Source: Arthrobacter_E sp041360795
Lineage (GTDB): Bacteria; Actinomycetota; Actinomycetes; Actinomycetales; Micrococcaceae
Length of the DNA stretch: 64,000 nucleotides
Direction: 5' to 3'
Assembly: GCF_041360795.1 (NCBI RefSeq)
Contig: NZ_JBFUPW010000004.1
Coordinates: 441,736 to 505,735 of the forward strand
This document shows, one piece after another, positions 17,006 to 25,083 of the stretch. The notes beneath the pieces are model-generated. The model was given only the letters and a program-made list of their open reading frames with translations. It made no database searches and was not told the origin of the DNA. Each line of letters opens with the position of its first letter. Position 1 is the first letter of the stretch. The translations under genes and the position numbers were made by a program.

Positions 17006-17503
17006 TCAGAGGTGAGCCTCGAGAATGGCGATGCCACGGCGCAGCACAGCCGTCAGGGCGTCTCGTTCCTCCCCCGAGAAGACCGGGGTGACATGCTCCC
17101 CCGCAGGCGTCAGCGACTCCAGATTCATCCCGGTGAACAGCTTGTCGTAGCACCGCTCGGCCATCGGTCCCCGGTCGGCCAGGTCCGCACCCACGCTGGA
17201 GGCCACGTCCCCGAGGAGGTTCCACGCCTCCACGAGGCGGGAACAGGCGTCGTCTCCTGAGGGCTTGGCCGGCACATCCTCCACCGCATCGAGATCCACG
17301 ATCAGCGATTCCTCGTCCCGGTCGAAACCGAAGCGGGCAGCGAGTTCCTCCAGCCCTTCCTCGGTGCGGGCATGGACGATCCGGCCCTGCTCCACCGCGA
17401 GCCCGTCCGGCAGCGCGGCGTCGTCCGCCACATTCTCGGACTGCCAGACCAGCCACAGCCGCTCGCCCCGGAGAGTGACGCCCACGGGATACGAATTCCT
17501 CAT
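17006..17503 (-). CDS. Hypothetical protein (165 aa)
   Basis: Opens MRNSYPVGVTLRGERLWLVWQSENVADD; an acidic, soluble protein with a helical C-terminal half (DDACSRLVEAWNLLGDVASSVGADL, AERCYDKLFTGMNLE, GEERDALTAVLRRGIAILEAHL). No family recognised. The start ATG 17503 is preferred to an upstream in-frame ATG because composition changes here and TACTGT lies six bases before it, fitting leaderless transcription. It converges on the slipin gene with only 16 bp between stops. Confidence 0.6.
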   Translation of the reverse strand: MRNSYPVGVTLRGERLWLVWQSENVADDAALPDGLAVEQGRIVHARTEEGLEELAARFGFDRDEESLIVDLDAVEDVPAKPSGDDACSRLVEAWNLLGDVASSVGADLADRGPMAERCYDKLFTGMNLESLTPAGEHVTPVFSGEERDALTAVLRRGIAILEAHL

Positions 17504-17509
17504 CCCTGC

Positions 17510-17515
17510 ACAGTA
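17510..17515 (-). promoter_or_regulatory. -10 hexamer of a probable leaderless promoter
   Basis: Minus-strand TACTGT, six bases before ATG 17503. Confidence 0.4.
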
Positions 17516-17758
17516 GTCCCACCCCGGGCTCCCGGGACGGGTTTCTGCGCTCCGGAGGCCCGTCACGGAGGGACCCACTCCACGGAACCACACGCTTCCA
17601 GATGACCTTTCCGCACGCCCCATGACCCCGTGTGCGACGCTCGGTGACGCCGTGATTCCCCGTGTTTCCGCGCGTCACGCATCGTGTCGAACGGCTTTGA
17701 CGAGGCACTCCGGCGACCGTGAAAGTTGCTGCACCAGCTCTACTTTCGAAAGGTCATC

Positions 17759-18748
17759 ATGAGCTCTGCAAGATCAACCGCTGCGGCCGCCGTCGTCCTC
17801 CTCGCCAGCGTTTCCGTGGGGCTCAGCGCCTGCTCAGACCCCGGCGCGAACGCCGCCGGGAACAAGGACGCGTCGCCCGCACCCTCCGCCACCGTCTCCG
17901 GCAAGGTCTTCAACCTGACGCCGCAGCAGGACCGGTTCCCGGTCACCGCTGATCCCGCGGCCGCCGCCCTCGTCCCGGACGCCGTGAAGGCCGACGGGAA
18001 GCTGACCGTCGCGGTCAGCCCCTTCGCGGCCCCGCTGGCCGTCTACGCCAACGACGACAAGACCCCCGTGGGCAACGAAGTCGACATCGCCTTCGCCGTC
18101 GCGGAGAAACTCGGTCTCAAGGCGGAGGTCGTCCCCACCACCTGGGAGAACTGGCCGCTCGGCGTCGCCTCCGGCAAGTACGAGGCCGTCATCTCCAACG
18201 TCACCGTGACGGAGGAGCGCAAGGAGAAGTTCGACTTCGCCAGCTACCGCAGCGACAAGCTCGGCTTCTACGCCAAGAACGACAGCTCCATCAGCTCGAT
18301 TCAGAAGCCGGCCGATGTGGCGGGCAAGAAGATCATCGTGGGCTCCGGCACCAACCAGGAGTCGATCCTGCTGGCCTGGGACGCCGAGAACAAGAAAAAC
18401 GGCCTGGCCCCCGTCCAGTTCCAGTACTACGACGACGACTCGGCCTCCTCGCTGGCCCTCCAGTCCGGCCGCGCGGACCTCACCCTCGGTCCCAACGCGA
18501 CCGCCGCTTACAAGGCGGCCAAGAACGGTCAGACGAAGCTCGTGGGTCTCCTCGACGGCGGCTGGCCGCTGAAGGCGAACATCGCCGTCGGCACCAAGAA
18601 GGGCAACGGCTTCGCCAAGGCCGCACAGGCCGCCCTGAACGACCTCATCAAGGACGGCACCTACGGCAAGATCCTGGACCGCTGGGGTCTGAAGGAGGAG
18701 GGCATCCCCACCTCCGAACTGAACCCTCCGGGCCTGCCGAAGAAGTAG
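17759..18748 (+). CDS. Amino-acid ABC transporter substrate-binding lipoprotein, orphan
   Basis: 329 residues. Signal peptide with lipobox LSAC, then a family-3 solute-binding protein: GKLTVAVSPF, GNEVDIAFAVAEKLGLKAEVV, GKYEAVISNVTVTEERKEKFDFASYR, KIIVGSGTNQESILLAW, LQSGRADLTLGPNATAAYKAAKN. It binds a polar or sulfur amino acid outside the membrane. The protein is a paralogue of the binding protein at 46850-47845: both start CSDPGANAA and share GSGTNQExILLAW. No ATPase or permease is next to it, so it may borrow the transporter at 47.9-49.9 kb or another one. AAGG lies five bases before the ATG. Confidence 0.88.
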   Translation: MSSARSTAAAAVVLLASVSVGLSACSDPGANAAGNKDASPAPSATVSGKVFNLTPQQDRFPVTADPAAAALVPDAVKADGKLTVAVSPFAAPLAVYANDDKTPVGNEVDIAFAVAEKLGLKAEVVPTTWENWPLGVASGKYEAVISNVTVTEERKEKFDFASYRSDKLGFYAKNDSSISSIQKPADVAGKKIIVGSGTNQESILLAWDAENKKNGLAPVQFQYYDDDSASSLALQSGRADLTLGPNATAAYKAAKNGQTKLVGLLDGGWPLKANIAVGTKKGNGFAKAAQAALNDLIKDGTYGKILDRWGLKEEGIPTSELNPPGLPKK

Positions 18749-18763
18749 CCCCCTCCGCTACGC

Positions 18764-18824
18764 CGCGAAGTAACAGCTGACGCCCCTAAAACCGAGTTTT
18801 AGGGGCGTCAGCTGTTACTTCGCG
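18764..18824. terminator. Long perfect palindrome between convergent genes (family member 1)
   Basis: 29-bp perfect arms (18764-18792 and 18796-18824) with a 3-base CGA loop. Left arm begins CGCGAAGTAACAGCTGACGC. It sits between two convergent stops (18748 and 18843) and should terminate both. It is related to the palindromes at 52793 and 57498. The inner AAAAC/GTTTT gives some U-run on either side. Confidence 0.75.
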
Positions 18825-18842
18825 GCCGTGAGGGAGGCGCTG

Positions 18843-21800
18843 CTAGATCAGCGCGTCCGACAGGTGGTTCGGCGTGCCGAAGCGGTGCGCGGTGATGGAG
18901 ACGGCCTGTTCCTTGAGGAAGGTCAGCAGCTCTACGCGGCCCGCGGCGACGACGTCGTTCGCGTAGATCGCGACGTCCGGCTTGCCGTCGGCCGCTTCGG
19001 CGGTCGGCAGCACCGGGGCGCCGATCAGGCGGATGCGGGCCGAGGACTCCGGGCCGTTCTTCGCGGCGAGACGGCCGACGCGGGCGGCCCACGCGGCGTC
19101 GTCTTCCAGGATGACCGGCATGCCGGCAGCGCTCAGTGCCTGCACGACGGCGGCGGGCAGCTGCTCCGCGGAGCTCACCACGGTGCCCTCCGGAGTGCGT
19201 CCGCCCCACGCAGTGGCCGCGGCGGCGGCGACGCGGACCAGCTCCGCCAGACCCCGGCCCGAAGCGCCGGACTCGAAGCGGATCGTGGCCGGGACGGCGT
19301 GGTAACGGAACACGTTGCGCTCGGCGGTCAGGCCGGAGGCGTCACGGGCGGCGCCGAATTCGGCGCCCCAAGCGACGGCGTCGGAGGCGAGAGCGCCTTC
19401 GAGCCACGCGAGGTCCTCGGCGCCGAGCTCTGCGGAACGGGCGGCCGCGAGGAGGCCACGGGCCGCAGCGGTCGGGGCGCCGGCGGCGGACACGTCGGCG
19501 TCCTTCCAGGAGCCCAGACCCACGAGGTAGTTCGGGCCGCCGGCCTTGGTGCCCGCGCCGACAGCGGACTTCTTCCAGCCGCCGAACGGCTGACGGCGCA
19601 CGATGGCGCCCGTGATGCCGCGGTTGACGTACAGGTTGCCGGCCTGGATGTTCTGCAGCCAGTAGTCCAGTTCGGCCGGGTCCAGGGAGTGCAGGCCGGA
19701 GGTCAGACCGTAGTCGATCTCGTTGACGATCGCGACGGCCTCCTCCAAGGTCTCGGCGGTCATGACGCCGAGGATCGGGCCGAAGTACTCGGTCTTGTGG
19801 TACTCGCTGCCGCGCTTCACGCCGGTGCGGACGCCCGGGCTCCACAGCTTGCCGGACTCGTCCAGCTTCTGGGGCTTGAGCAGCCACTGCTCGCCTTCGC
19901 CGAGGGTGGTCAGGCCGCGCAGGAGCTTGCCCTGGGCCGGCTCGATGACCGGGCCCATCTGGGTCTGCGGGTCCACGGGGTAGCCGACCTTGAGGGAGCG
20001 TGCGGCGTCCTCGAGCTGCTGGTTGAAGCGGCGGGACGTGGCGACGGAGCCCACCAGGACCACCAGGGAGGCGGCGGAGCACTTCTGGCCGGCGTGGCCG
20101 AACGCGGACTGGACGACGTCCTTCGCGGCGAGGTCCAGGTCGGCGGAGGGGGTGACGATGATGGCGTTCTTGCCACTCGTCTCGGCCAGCAGCGGCAGGT
20201 CCTTGCGGAAGCTGCGGAACAGCTCGGCGGTCTCGTAGCCGCCGGTCAGGATCAGGCGGTCCACGGCCGGGTGGGAGACCAGGCGGGTGCCGAGGTCACG
20301 GTCGGCCAGCTGGACGTACTGCAGCACGCTGCGGTCGATGCCTGCCTCATCGAAGGCCTCCCAGAGGGCCTCGACCATGACCGCGCCGGAGCGGCGGGCC
20401 TGCTTGGCGGGCTTGATGACGACGGCGGAGCCGGCGGCCAGCGACGCGAGGGTGGAGCCGGCCGGGATGGCGACCGGGAAGTTCCACGGCGGGGTGACGA
20501 CGGTCAGCTTGGAGGGCACGAAGGTGGCGCCGTCCACGTGGTCGAGTTCCTTGGCGAGCTCGGCGTAGTAGTGGGCGAAGTCGATGGCCTCGGAGACCTC
20601 GGGGTCGCCCTGGTCCAGGGTCTTCCCGCACTCGGCGGCCATGACCTCGAGCAGTTCGGCGCGGCGGGCCTCCAGGCGCACGCCGGCGCGGTGCAGGATC
20701 TCGGCACGCTGGGCGCCGGTGAGGGAGCCCCACTCGGCGCCGCGCGCGACGGCGGTGGCGATCACGGCGTCGAGCTCTTCCGCGGTGTTCAGCACGTGGG
20801 AGTCGGCAGTCGCCAGGCCGAGGGCGGTGCCGGGCACGCGGTCCAGGATGGCGCGGCCCCAGGTGCGGTTGGCCGGGAGGTCCGGGTCGGTGTCCGGGGT
20901 GTTGTCGAAGCTGAGGGTCGGGCCGCCGAAGCCGGCCTCGCCGGTGCCGAGCGCGGCGCGGGAGAGCTCCTCCTCGGCCAGGGCCGCGGCGTCGAACGCG
21001 CTGCGGTCCTGGACGCGGTTCGGGCCGGGGACGGTGTCGGTCAGAGCTTCCAGGGAGGCGAGGAAGCGGTTCTTCTCGCGCTCGAACAGGCCCTCGTTCT
21101 TGTCCAGCTCGAAGACGGCGGACATGAAGTTCTCCTGGCTGGCCCCCTCTTCGAGGCGGCGGATCAGGTAGGCGATGGCGACGTCGAACTCGCCCGGGTG
21201 CACGACGGGGGTATAGAGGAGCAGCGAGCCGACGGTGCGCTTCACGGCTTCGGCCTGGCCGGTCGCCATGCCGAGCAGCATCTCGAACTCGAGGCCCTGC
21301 TTCACACCGCGTGCCTCGGCGAGCAGGTGGGCGAGCGCCACGTCGAAGAGGTTGTGACCGGCGACGCCGATGCGGACGTTGGCGATGTGCTCGGGGGTCA
21401 GCGCGTAGTCGAGGACGGCCTTGTAGGAGGTGTCCGAGTCCTGCTTGCTGCCCCAGGTGGCCAGAGGCCAGCCGTGCAGATCGGCGTCGACCTGCTCCAT
21501 GGGCAGGTTGGCGCCCTTCACGACGCGGACCTTGATGGGGGCGCCGCCCTGGGCGGTGCGGGCGGCCGACCACTCCTGGAGGCGGATCATGGCGCTCAGG
21601 GCGTCCGGGAGGTAGGCCTGGAGCACGATGCCGGCTTCCAGGTCCTTGAACTCGGGGCGGTCGAGGAGCTGGGTGAAGACCGCGATGGTCAGCTCCAGGT
21701 CCTTGTACTCCTCCATGTCTAGGTTGATGAACTTGCGGGGGCTGGAGGAGGCGGCCAGGCGGTACAGCGGCGCGAGCTTCTCGATGATGTGCTCGACGGC

Positions 21801-22400
21801 CTCGTCGAACGCCCAGTGGTTGTGCGGGGCGACCGTGGAGGAGACCTTGATGGAGACGTAGTCGACGTCGGGACGCGCCAGGAGCTTCCGGGTGCCCTCG
21901 AGGCGTCGGGAGGCCTCGTTCTGGCCGAGGATCGCCTCACCCAGAAGGTTGACGTTGAGGTGGATGCCGTCCTTCTTGATCTTCTGGATCGAGGCGCCGA
22001 GCTTGGCGTCCGTGGCGTCCACGATCAGGTGGCCGACCATCTCGCGCAGCACGCGGCGGGCCACGGGGATGACGACGCCGGGCAGGACCGGGGCGAGGGA
22101 GCCGCCCAGGGCGACGGCGGACTTCATGTACCAGGGCAGGAACGCCGGCACCTTGGGGGCGAGGGCCTTGAGGTTGCGGGCGGCGACACTCAGGTCCTCG
22201 GGGCGGACGACGCCGTCCACGAAGCCGACGGTGAACGCCAGGCCGTTGGGATCCTTGAGCACGCCGGCCAGCTGAGCCGCGGAGGCGTCCACGGGGATCC
22301 GGGAGCCCTCCTCGAGCCAGCGGCGCACCAGGGCGATGGCCTCCGTGGCCAGGTCCTGTGGCCTCACGGATGGCAGTTCGACACGAGCAGGGGTGGTCAT
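18843..22400 (-). CDS. putA: Bifunctional proline dehydrogenase / L-glutamate gamma-semialdehyde dehydrogenase PutA
   Basis: 1185 residues. The N-terminal half (~30-470) is the FAD-dependent proline dehydrogenase barrel: HLNVNLLGEAILG, DYVSIKVSS, KFINLDMEEYKDLELT, VRVVKGANLPMEQVDAD, and YLIRRLEEGASQENF for substrate carboxylate binding. The second half (~540-1050) is the NAD-dependent ALDH, with TPPWNFPVAIPAGST, the catalytic Cys774 in GHAGQKCSA, and ETSGKNAIIV. Together they take proline to glutamate with channelling of P5C. No N-terminal ribbon-helix-helix is seen, so it is not itself a DNA-binding repressor; the divergent LysR probably regulates it. The last ~130 residues form a poorly conserved C-terminal domain. 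AGGAG precedes the ATG. Confidence 0.96.
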   Translation of the reverse strand: MTTPARVELPSVRPQDLATEAIALVRRWLEEGSRIPVDASAAQLAGVLKDPNGLAFTVGFVDGVVRPEDLSVAARNLKALAPKVPAFLPWYMKSAVALGGSLAPVLPGVVIPVARRVLREMVGHLIVDATDAKLGASIQKIKKDGIHLNVNLLGEAILGQNEASRRLEGTRKLLARPDVDYVSIKVSSTVAPHNHWAFDEAVEHIIEKLAPLYRLAASSSPRKFINLDMEEYKDLELTIAVFTQLLDRPEFKDLEAGIVLQAYLPDALSAMIRLQEWSAARTAQGGAPIKVRVVKGANLPMEQVDADLHGWPLATWGSKQDSDTSYKAVLDYALTPEHIANVRIGVAGHNLFDVALAHLLAEARGVKQGLEFEMLLGMATGQAEAVKRTVGSLLLYTPVVHPGEFDVAIAYLIRRLEEGASQENFMSAVFELDKNEGLFEREKNRFLASLEALTDTVPGPNRVQDRSAFDAAALAEEELSRAALGTGEAGFGGPTLSFDNTPDTDPDLPANRTWGRAILDRVPGTALGLATADSHVLNTAEELDAVIATAVARGAEWGSLTGAQRAEILHRAGVRLEARRAELLEVMAAECGKTLDQGDPEVSEAIDFAHYYAELAKELDHVDGATFVPSKLTVVTPPWNFPVAIPAGSTLASLAAGSAVVIKPAKQARRSGAVMVEALWEAFDEAGIDRSVLQYVQLADRDLGTRLVSHPAVDRLILTGGYETAELFRSFRKDLPLLAETSGKNAIIVTPSADLDLAAKDVVQSAFGHAGQKCSAASLVVLVGSVATSRRFNQQLEDAARSLKVGYPVDPQTQMGPVIEPAQGKLLRGLTTLGEGEQWLLKPQKLDESGKLWSPGVRTGVKRGSEYHKTEYFGPILGVMTAETLEEAVAIVNEIDYGLTSGLHSLDPAELDYWLQNIQAGNLYVNRGITGAIVRRQPFGGWKKSAVGAGTKAGGPNYLVGLGSWKDADVSAAGAPTAAARGLLAAARSAELGAEDLAWLEGALASDAVAWGAEFGAARDASGLTAERNVFRYHAVPATIRFESGASGRGLAELVRVAAAAATAWGGRTPEGTVVSSAEQLPAAVVQALSAAGMPVILEDDAAWAARVGRLAAKNGPESSARIRLIGAPVLPTAEAADGKPDVAIYANDVVAAGRVELLTFLKEQAVSITAHRFGTPNHLSDALI

Positions 22401-22481
22401 GGCGCTCCTTGCACTTCAGTGTTGTCCGCCGGTTCCGGGTTGCGTCACCGGGAGCGGAGAGAGGGGGTGATCGGCGTCCCG

Positions 22482-22499
22482 TGATTCGACTGTGAATCA
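22482..22499. promoter_or_regulatory. Inverted repeat in putA/lysR divergent region
   Basis: TGATTC-GACTGT-GAATCA, perfect 6-bp arms. It lies in the 243-bp gap, 82 bp before putA. Candidate site for the divergent LysR protein. Confidence 0.4.
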
Positions 22500-22643
22500 G
22501 GCCGCCGGATCGATCTGATCATCAGTATGCGCCTCAAGGAAAATTAGGAAAAGTGATGTTTTCTGTAGGATATGGATCAGCTTTAGTGAACTATCAATGC
22601 GGCCCTTCCGCGGGGTCGCCGGCACCCCCGAAATGAGGCCCCG

Positions 22644-23546
22644 ATGCTGGAGATCCGCAGGCTCCGACTGCTCCGTGAACTGAGCATCCGCGGGACGCTC
22701 GCCGGGGTGGCCGACGCCCTCGCCTACAGCCCGTCCTCCGTCTCCCAGCAGCTCGCTCTCCTGGAGAAGGAAGTGGGCGTTGAGCTCATGCGGAAGTCGG
22801 GCCGCGGGGTGCTGCTGACCCCGCAGGCCCAGCTTCTGGCGGAGCACACGGGCGAGCTGCTGGACGCCTTCGAACGGGCCGAGGCCGCCGTGGCCGCGAG
22901 CCAGGACGAGATCAGGGGCACCGTGCGGATGGCCGTCTTCCAGAGCGCGATGCTCGCCCTCCTCCCGGCGACGCTCCAGGCCGTGGCCGAACAGCATCCG
23001 GCGCTGCGGATCGAAATGGTGCAATACGAACCGGAGACGGCTCTGCACGAGACCTGGGCGCACGGCTTCGATCTGGTGGTCGCGGAGCAGTATCCGCACC
23101 ATGCCGCGCCCCATCTGCCCGGCCTGGACCGCAAGCCCCTCGTGGAGGACGCGATCCGGCTCGCGGTGCCGCCGGAGAACACCCTGCAGCAGCTCACAGA
23201 CGCAGCGGACCTGCCGTGGGTCATGGAACCCCGGGGCGCCGCGACCCGGCACTGGGCGGAGCAGGCCTGTCGGCTTGCCGGCTTCGAACCCGATGTCCGG
23301 TACGAGACCGCCGACCTCCAGGCGCACATCAGCCTGGTGGAGTCCGGGCACGCCGTAGCGCTTCTCCCCGATCTGATCTGGGTGGGCCGGAGCAAGTCCT
23401 CCGTGCGGCTGGTCGATCTGCCCAGCGCTCCCCTGCGCACCGTGTTCACGTCGGCCCGCCTCGCCAGCGTGGGCCACCCGGCCATCACCGCCGTGCGCGA
23501 CGCCCTCGAGGAGACCGCACGGAGGCTGGATCCCGCGGGGGCGTGA
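22644..23546 (+). CDS. LysR family regulator, probable putA regulator
   Basis: 300 residues. IRRLRLLRELSIRGTLAGVADALAYSPSSVSQQLALLEKEVGVELMRKSGRGVLLTPQAQ is the LTTR winged helix; a type-2 periplasmic-binding-like effector domain follows (GTVRMAVFQSAMLALLPATL...). Starts at ATG 22644 with GAGG upstream. The position divergent from putA, 243 bp away, suggests it senses proline or P5C and activates putA. That is inference from synteny. Confidence 0.85.
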   Translation: MLEIRRLRLLRELSIRGTLAGVADALAYSPSSVSQQLALLEKEVGVELMRKSGRGVLLTPQAQLLAEHTGELLDAFERAEAAVAASQDEIRGTVRMAVFQSAMLALLPATLQAVAEQHPALRIEMVQYEPETALHETWAHGFDLVVAEQYPHHAAPHLPGLDRKPLVEDAIRLAVPPENTLQQLTDAADLPWVMEPRGAATRHWAEQACRLAGFEPDVRYETADLQAHISLVESGHAVALLPDLIWVGRSKSSVRLVDLPSAPLRTVFTSARLASVGHPAITAVRDALEETARRLDPAGA

Positions 23547-23638
23547 GGGCATCGAGGTTCGGGACCGGCGGCGACAGGCGATCCCCGGGCGGACGTCAGC
23601 CACGCTGCGGTGAGCGGCGCGGTTCAGTCCCTCGGCGT

Positions 23639-24133
23639 TCAGTCCCGCGGCGGCAGCGGGTTCCGGAGCGCGGCAATGCTCGCGCCGAGGAACTCCTCAA
23701 CCACGTCCAGGTCCTCCCGGTCGAAGGAGCGCACGACGGCGGCGAGTGCGTCGGTCTGATGCTCGACGATGGAGCGCAGCAGCGATTGCGCCCGCTCCGT
23801 CGGGAAGAGCAGGTTGGCGCGGCGGTCCCGGGGCGCGGGCTCCCGCCGCAGATAGTCGGCCCGTTCGAGACGGGACACGAGGATGGTGGTGGACGCCGAG
23901 GACAGCCCGAGTTGCTTGCCGAGCGCGGTCGCCATGACACCCCACGCGTCGCTCTCGATGAGCAGGTATTCCAGGGCCGCGAGGTCGGTGGCGTTCACCC
24001 CGAGTTCGCGGCGCATGCTTTCGCGGGCCCGCTCGGCCGCCACGGTGAACTCGCGGAGGAGCTTGAGGGTGTCGCCTGGGGCGCTGCTGTCGCCGTCGTC
24101 GTTCCAGTGCTTGTCGATCAGTTCGAGTGCCAT
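23639..24133 (-). CDS. MarR family transcriptional regulator
   Basis: 164 residues. LGVNATDLAALEYLLIESDAWGVMATALGKQLGLSSASTTILVSRLERADYLRREPAPRDRRANLLFPTERA is a complete MarR winged helix with the DRR wing. ATG 24133 is chosen because homology starts here; the ribosome site is weak (AAAGG about ten bases up). Tail-to-tail with the LysR gene. Targets are not evident; the CsbD/102-aa genes behind it are transcribed towards it and could be co-regulated. Confidence 0.82.
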   Translation of the reverse strand: MALELIDKHWNDDGDSSAPGDTLKLLREFTVAAERARESMRRELGVNATDLAALEYLLIESDAWGVMATALGKQLGLSSASTTILVSRLERADYLRREPAPRDRRANLLFPTERAQSLLRSIVEHQTDALAAVVRSFDREDLDVVEEFLGASIAALRNPLPPRD

Positions 24134-24289
24134 CGAAAGATCAGCCTTTTCCACATCGAGGTGTTTGCGCGGTCCGCACCGGGGCGCGGCCAGAGGCCGC
24201 AGCCGCGGGCGGGGAGGCCGTCGGGCCGGCACCCTCACGATGGTGTGGGTCGATGCCGGCTCCGACGGCGCAGGGTCAATTACCCGAGG

Positions 24290-24466
24290 TCACTTGCCCT
24301 TGAAGGCGTCCTTGACGTCCTCGCCGGCCTGCTTGACGTCACCCTTGGCCTGCTGAAGCTTGCCTTCAGCCTCCAGCTTGTGGTTGTCCGTCGCCTCGCC
24401 GATGACTTCCTTGGCCTTGCCGACCGCCTGATCGGCAGCGTTCTTGGCCTTGTCGATGAAACTCAT
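24290..24466 (-). CDS. CsbD family stress protein
   Basis: 58 residues: MSFIDKAKNAADQAVGKAKEVIGEATDNHKLEAEGKLQQAKGDV and so on, the four-helix CsbD pattern (GxAKEVxGxATxxxxLEAEGKxQQ). Members are small hydrophilic general-stress proteins of uncertain biochemical role. AAGGA lies seven bases before ATG 24466. A 102-aa unknown lies 52 bp upstream on the same strand and may share its transcript. Confidence 0.92.
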   Translation of the reverse strand: MSFIDKAKNAADQAVGKAKEVIGEATDNHKLEAEGKLQQAKGDVKQAGEDVKDAFKGK

Positions 24467-24518
24467 GATGCTCGTCCTTTCGTTCGGTGATGGATTCGCC
24501 CGGGGATTCCCACCCCGG

Positions 24519-24827
24519 TCAGAGTGAGACCAGAGACGCCGACTCGGGGAGTCGGCGCAGCCTGGAGGCGGAGCCTCTCTCCACCGCGAACCGGACGTGG
24601 CGCTGGACGAAAGCACCGCCCAGCACCTCCTCCAGGTCCGGGATGAGACGCTGCTCCACGAGGGCCATGGCCGCGACGGTGGTCGACGATCCGGCCACCG
24701 TGTACACCGCGTGGAGGACCCAGCCGTCGTCGTGCCGCTCGAGGCGGACCTCAGCATCCGCAAGCGCGGTGCTCGCCCTCGCCGCGTTCTCCGCAGCCCT
24801 CGCAAGAACGATCTGCCGACTCTCCAT
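24519..24827 (-). CDS. Hypothetical protein (102 aa) upstream of csbD-like gene
   Basis: Starts MESRQIVLARAAENAARASTALADAEVRLERHDDGWVLHAVYTVAGSSTTVAAMALVEQ. The alternation of DDGWVLHAVYTV and VEQRLIPDLEEVLGGAFVQRHVRFAVE recalls Asp23/Gls24-like small alpha/beta stress proteins, but the similarity is too weak to name it. GGGAG precedes the ATG. Its pairing with csbD suggests a stress role. Confidence 0.6.
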   Translation of the reverse strand: MESRQIVLARAAENAARASTALADAEVRLERHDDGWVLHAVYTVAGSSTTVAAMALVEQRLIPDLEEVLGGAFVQRHVRFAVERGSASRLRRLPESASLVSL

Positions 24828-25022
24828 GCCATCTCCCGACTTCTCAGGTCCTGCCCTTCAGCAGACATTCCCCGGACACCAGGAATCTCTGGCGTTCCGG
24901 CCAACCTGGGCCGACCGGAACTCATGAAGCTAGGCTAACGTATATCTCGCTCATCGAGCTAGTTGTAGATCGAACTTATTTCTGCGGGGTCGGGAGCGGG
25001 TGCTGGGAGGGCCCTGAAAACG

Positions 25023-25059
25023 CCGATGGCCGGCACCCGGAGAGGGCACCGGCCATCGG
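25023..25059. terminator. Intrinsic terminator after the aldehyde dehydrogenase gene
   Basis: CCGATGGCCGG / CCGGCCATCGG, 11-bp arms around a small inner CCC/GGG stem, followed on the minus strand by CGTTTTC. It closes the hydroxyproline operon, 24 bp after the stop. Confidence 0.75.
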
Positions 25060-25083
25060 ACGGGCGGGGCGGCGGCAGTACGC

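Noticed and set aside
18828..21722. Long plus-strand open frame (964 codons) opposite putA
   Set aside because: Its composition is the Gly/Arg/Ala/Val mirror of a GC-rich gene on the other strand, and putA itself has intact catalytic motifs throughout.
25023..25059. Treating the hairpin after the ALDH gene as a fourth CGCGAA palindrome
   Set aside because: It lacks the CGCGAA...ACAG...TG consensus and has an ordinary terminator form with a T-run.
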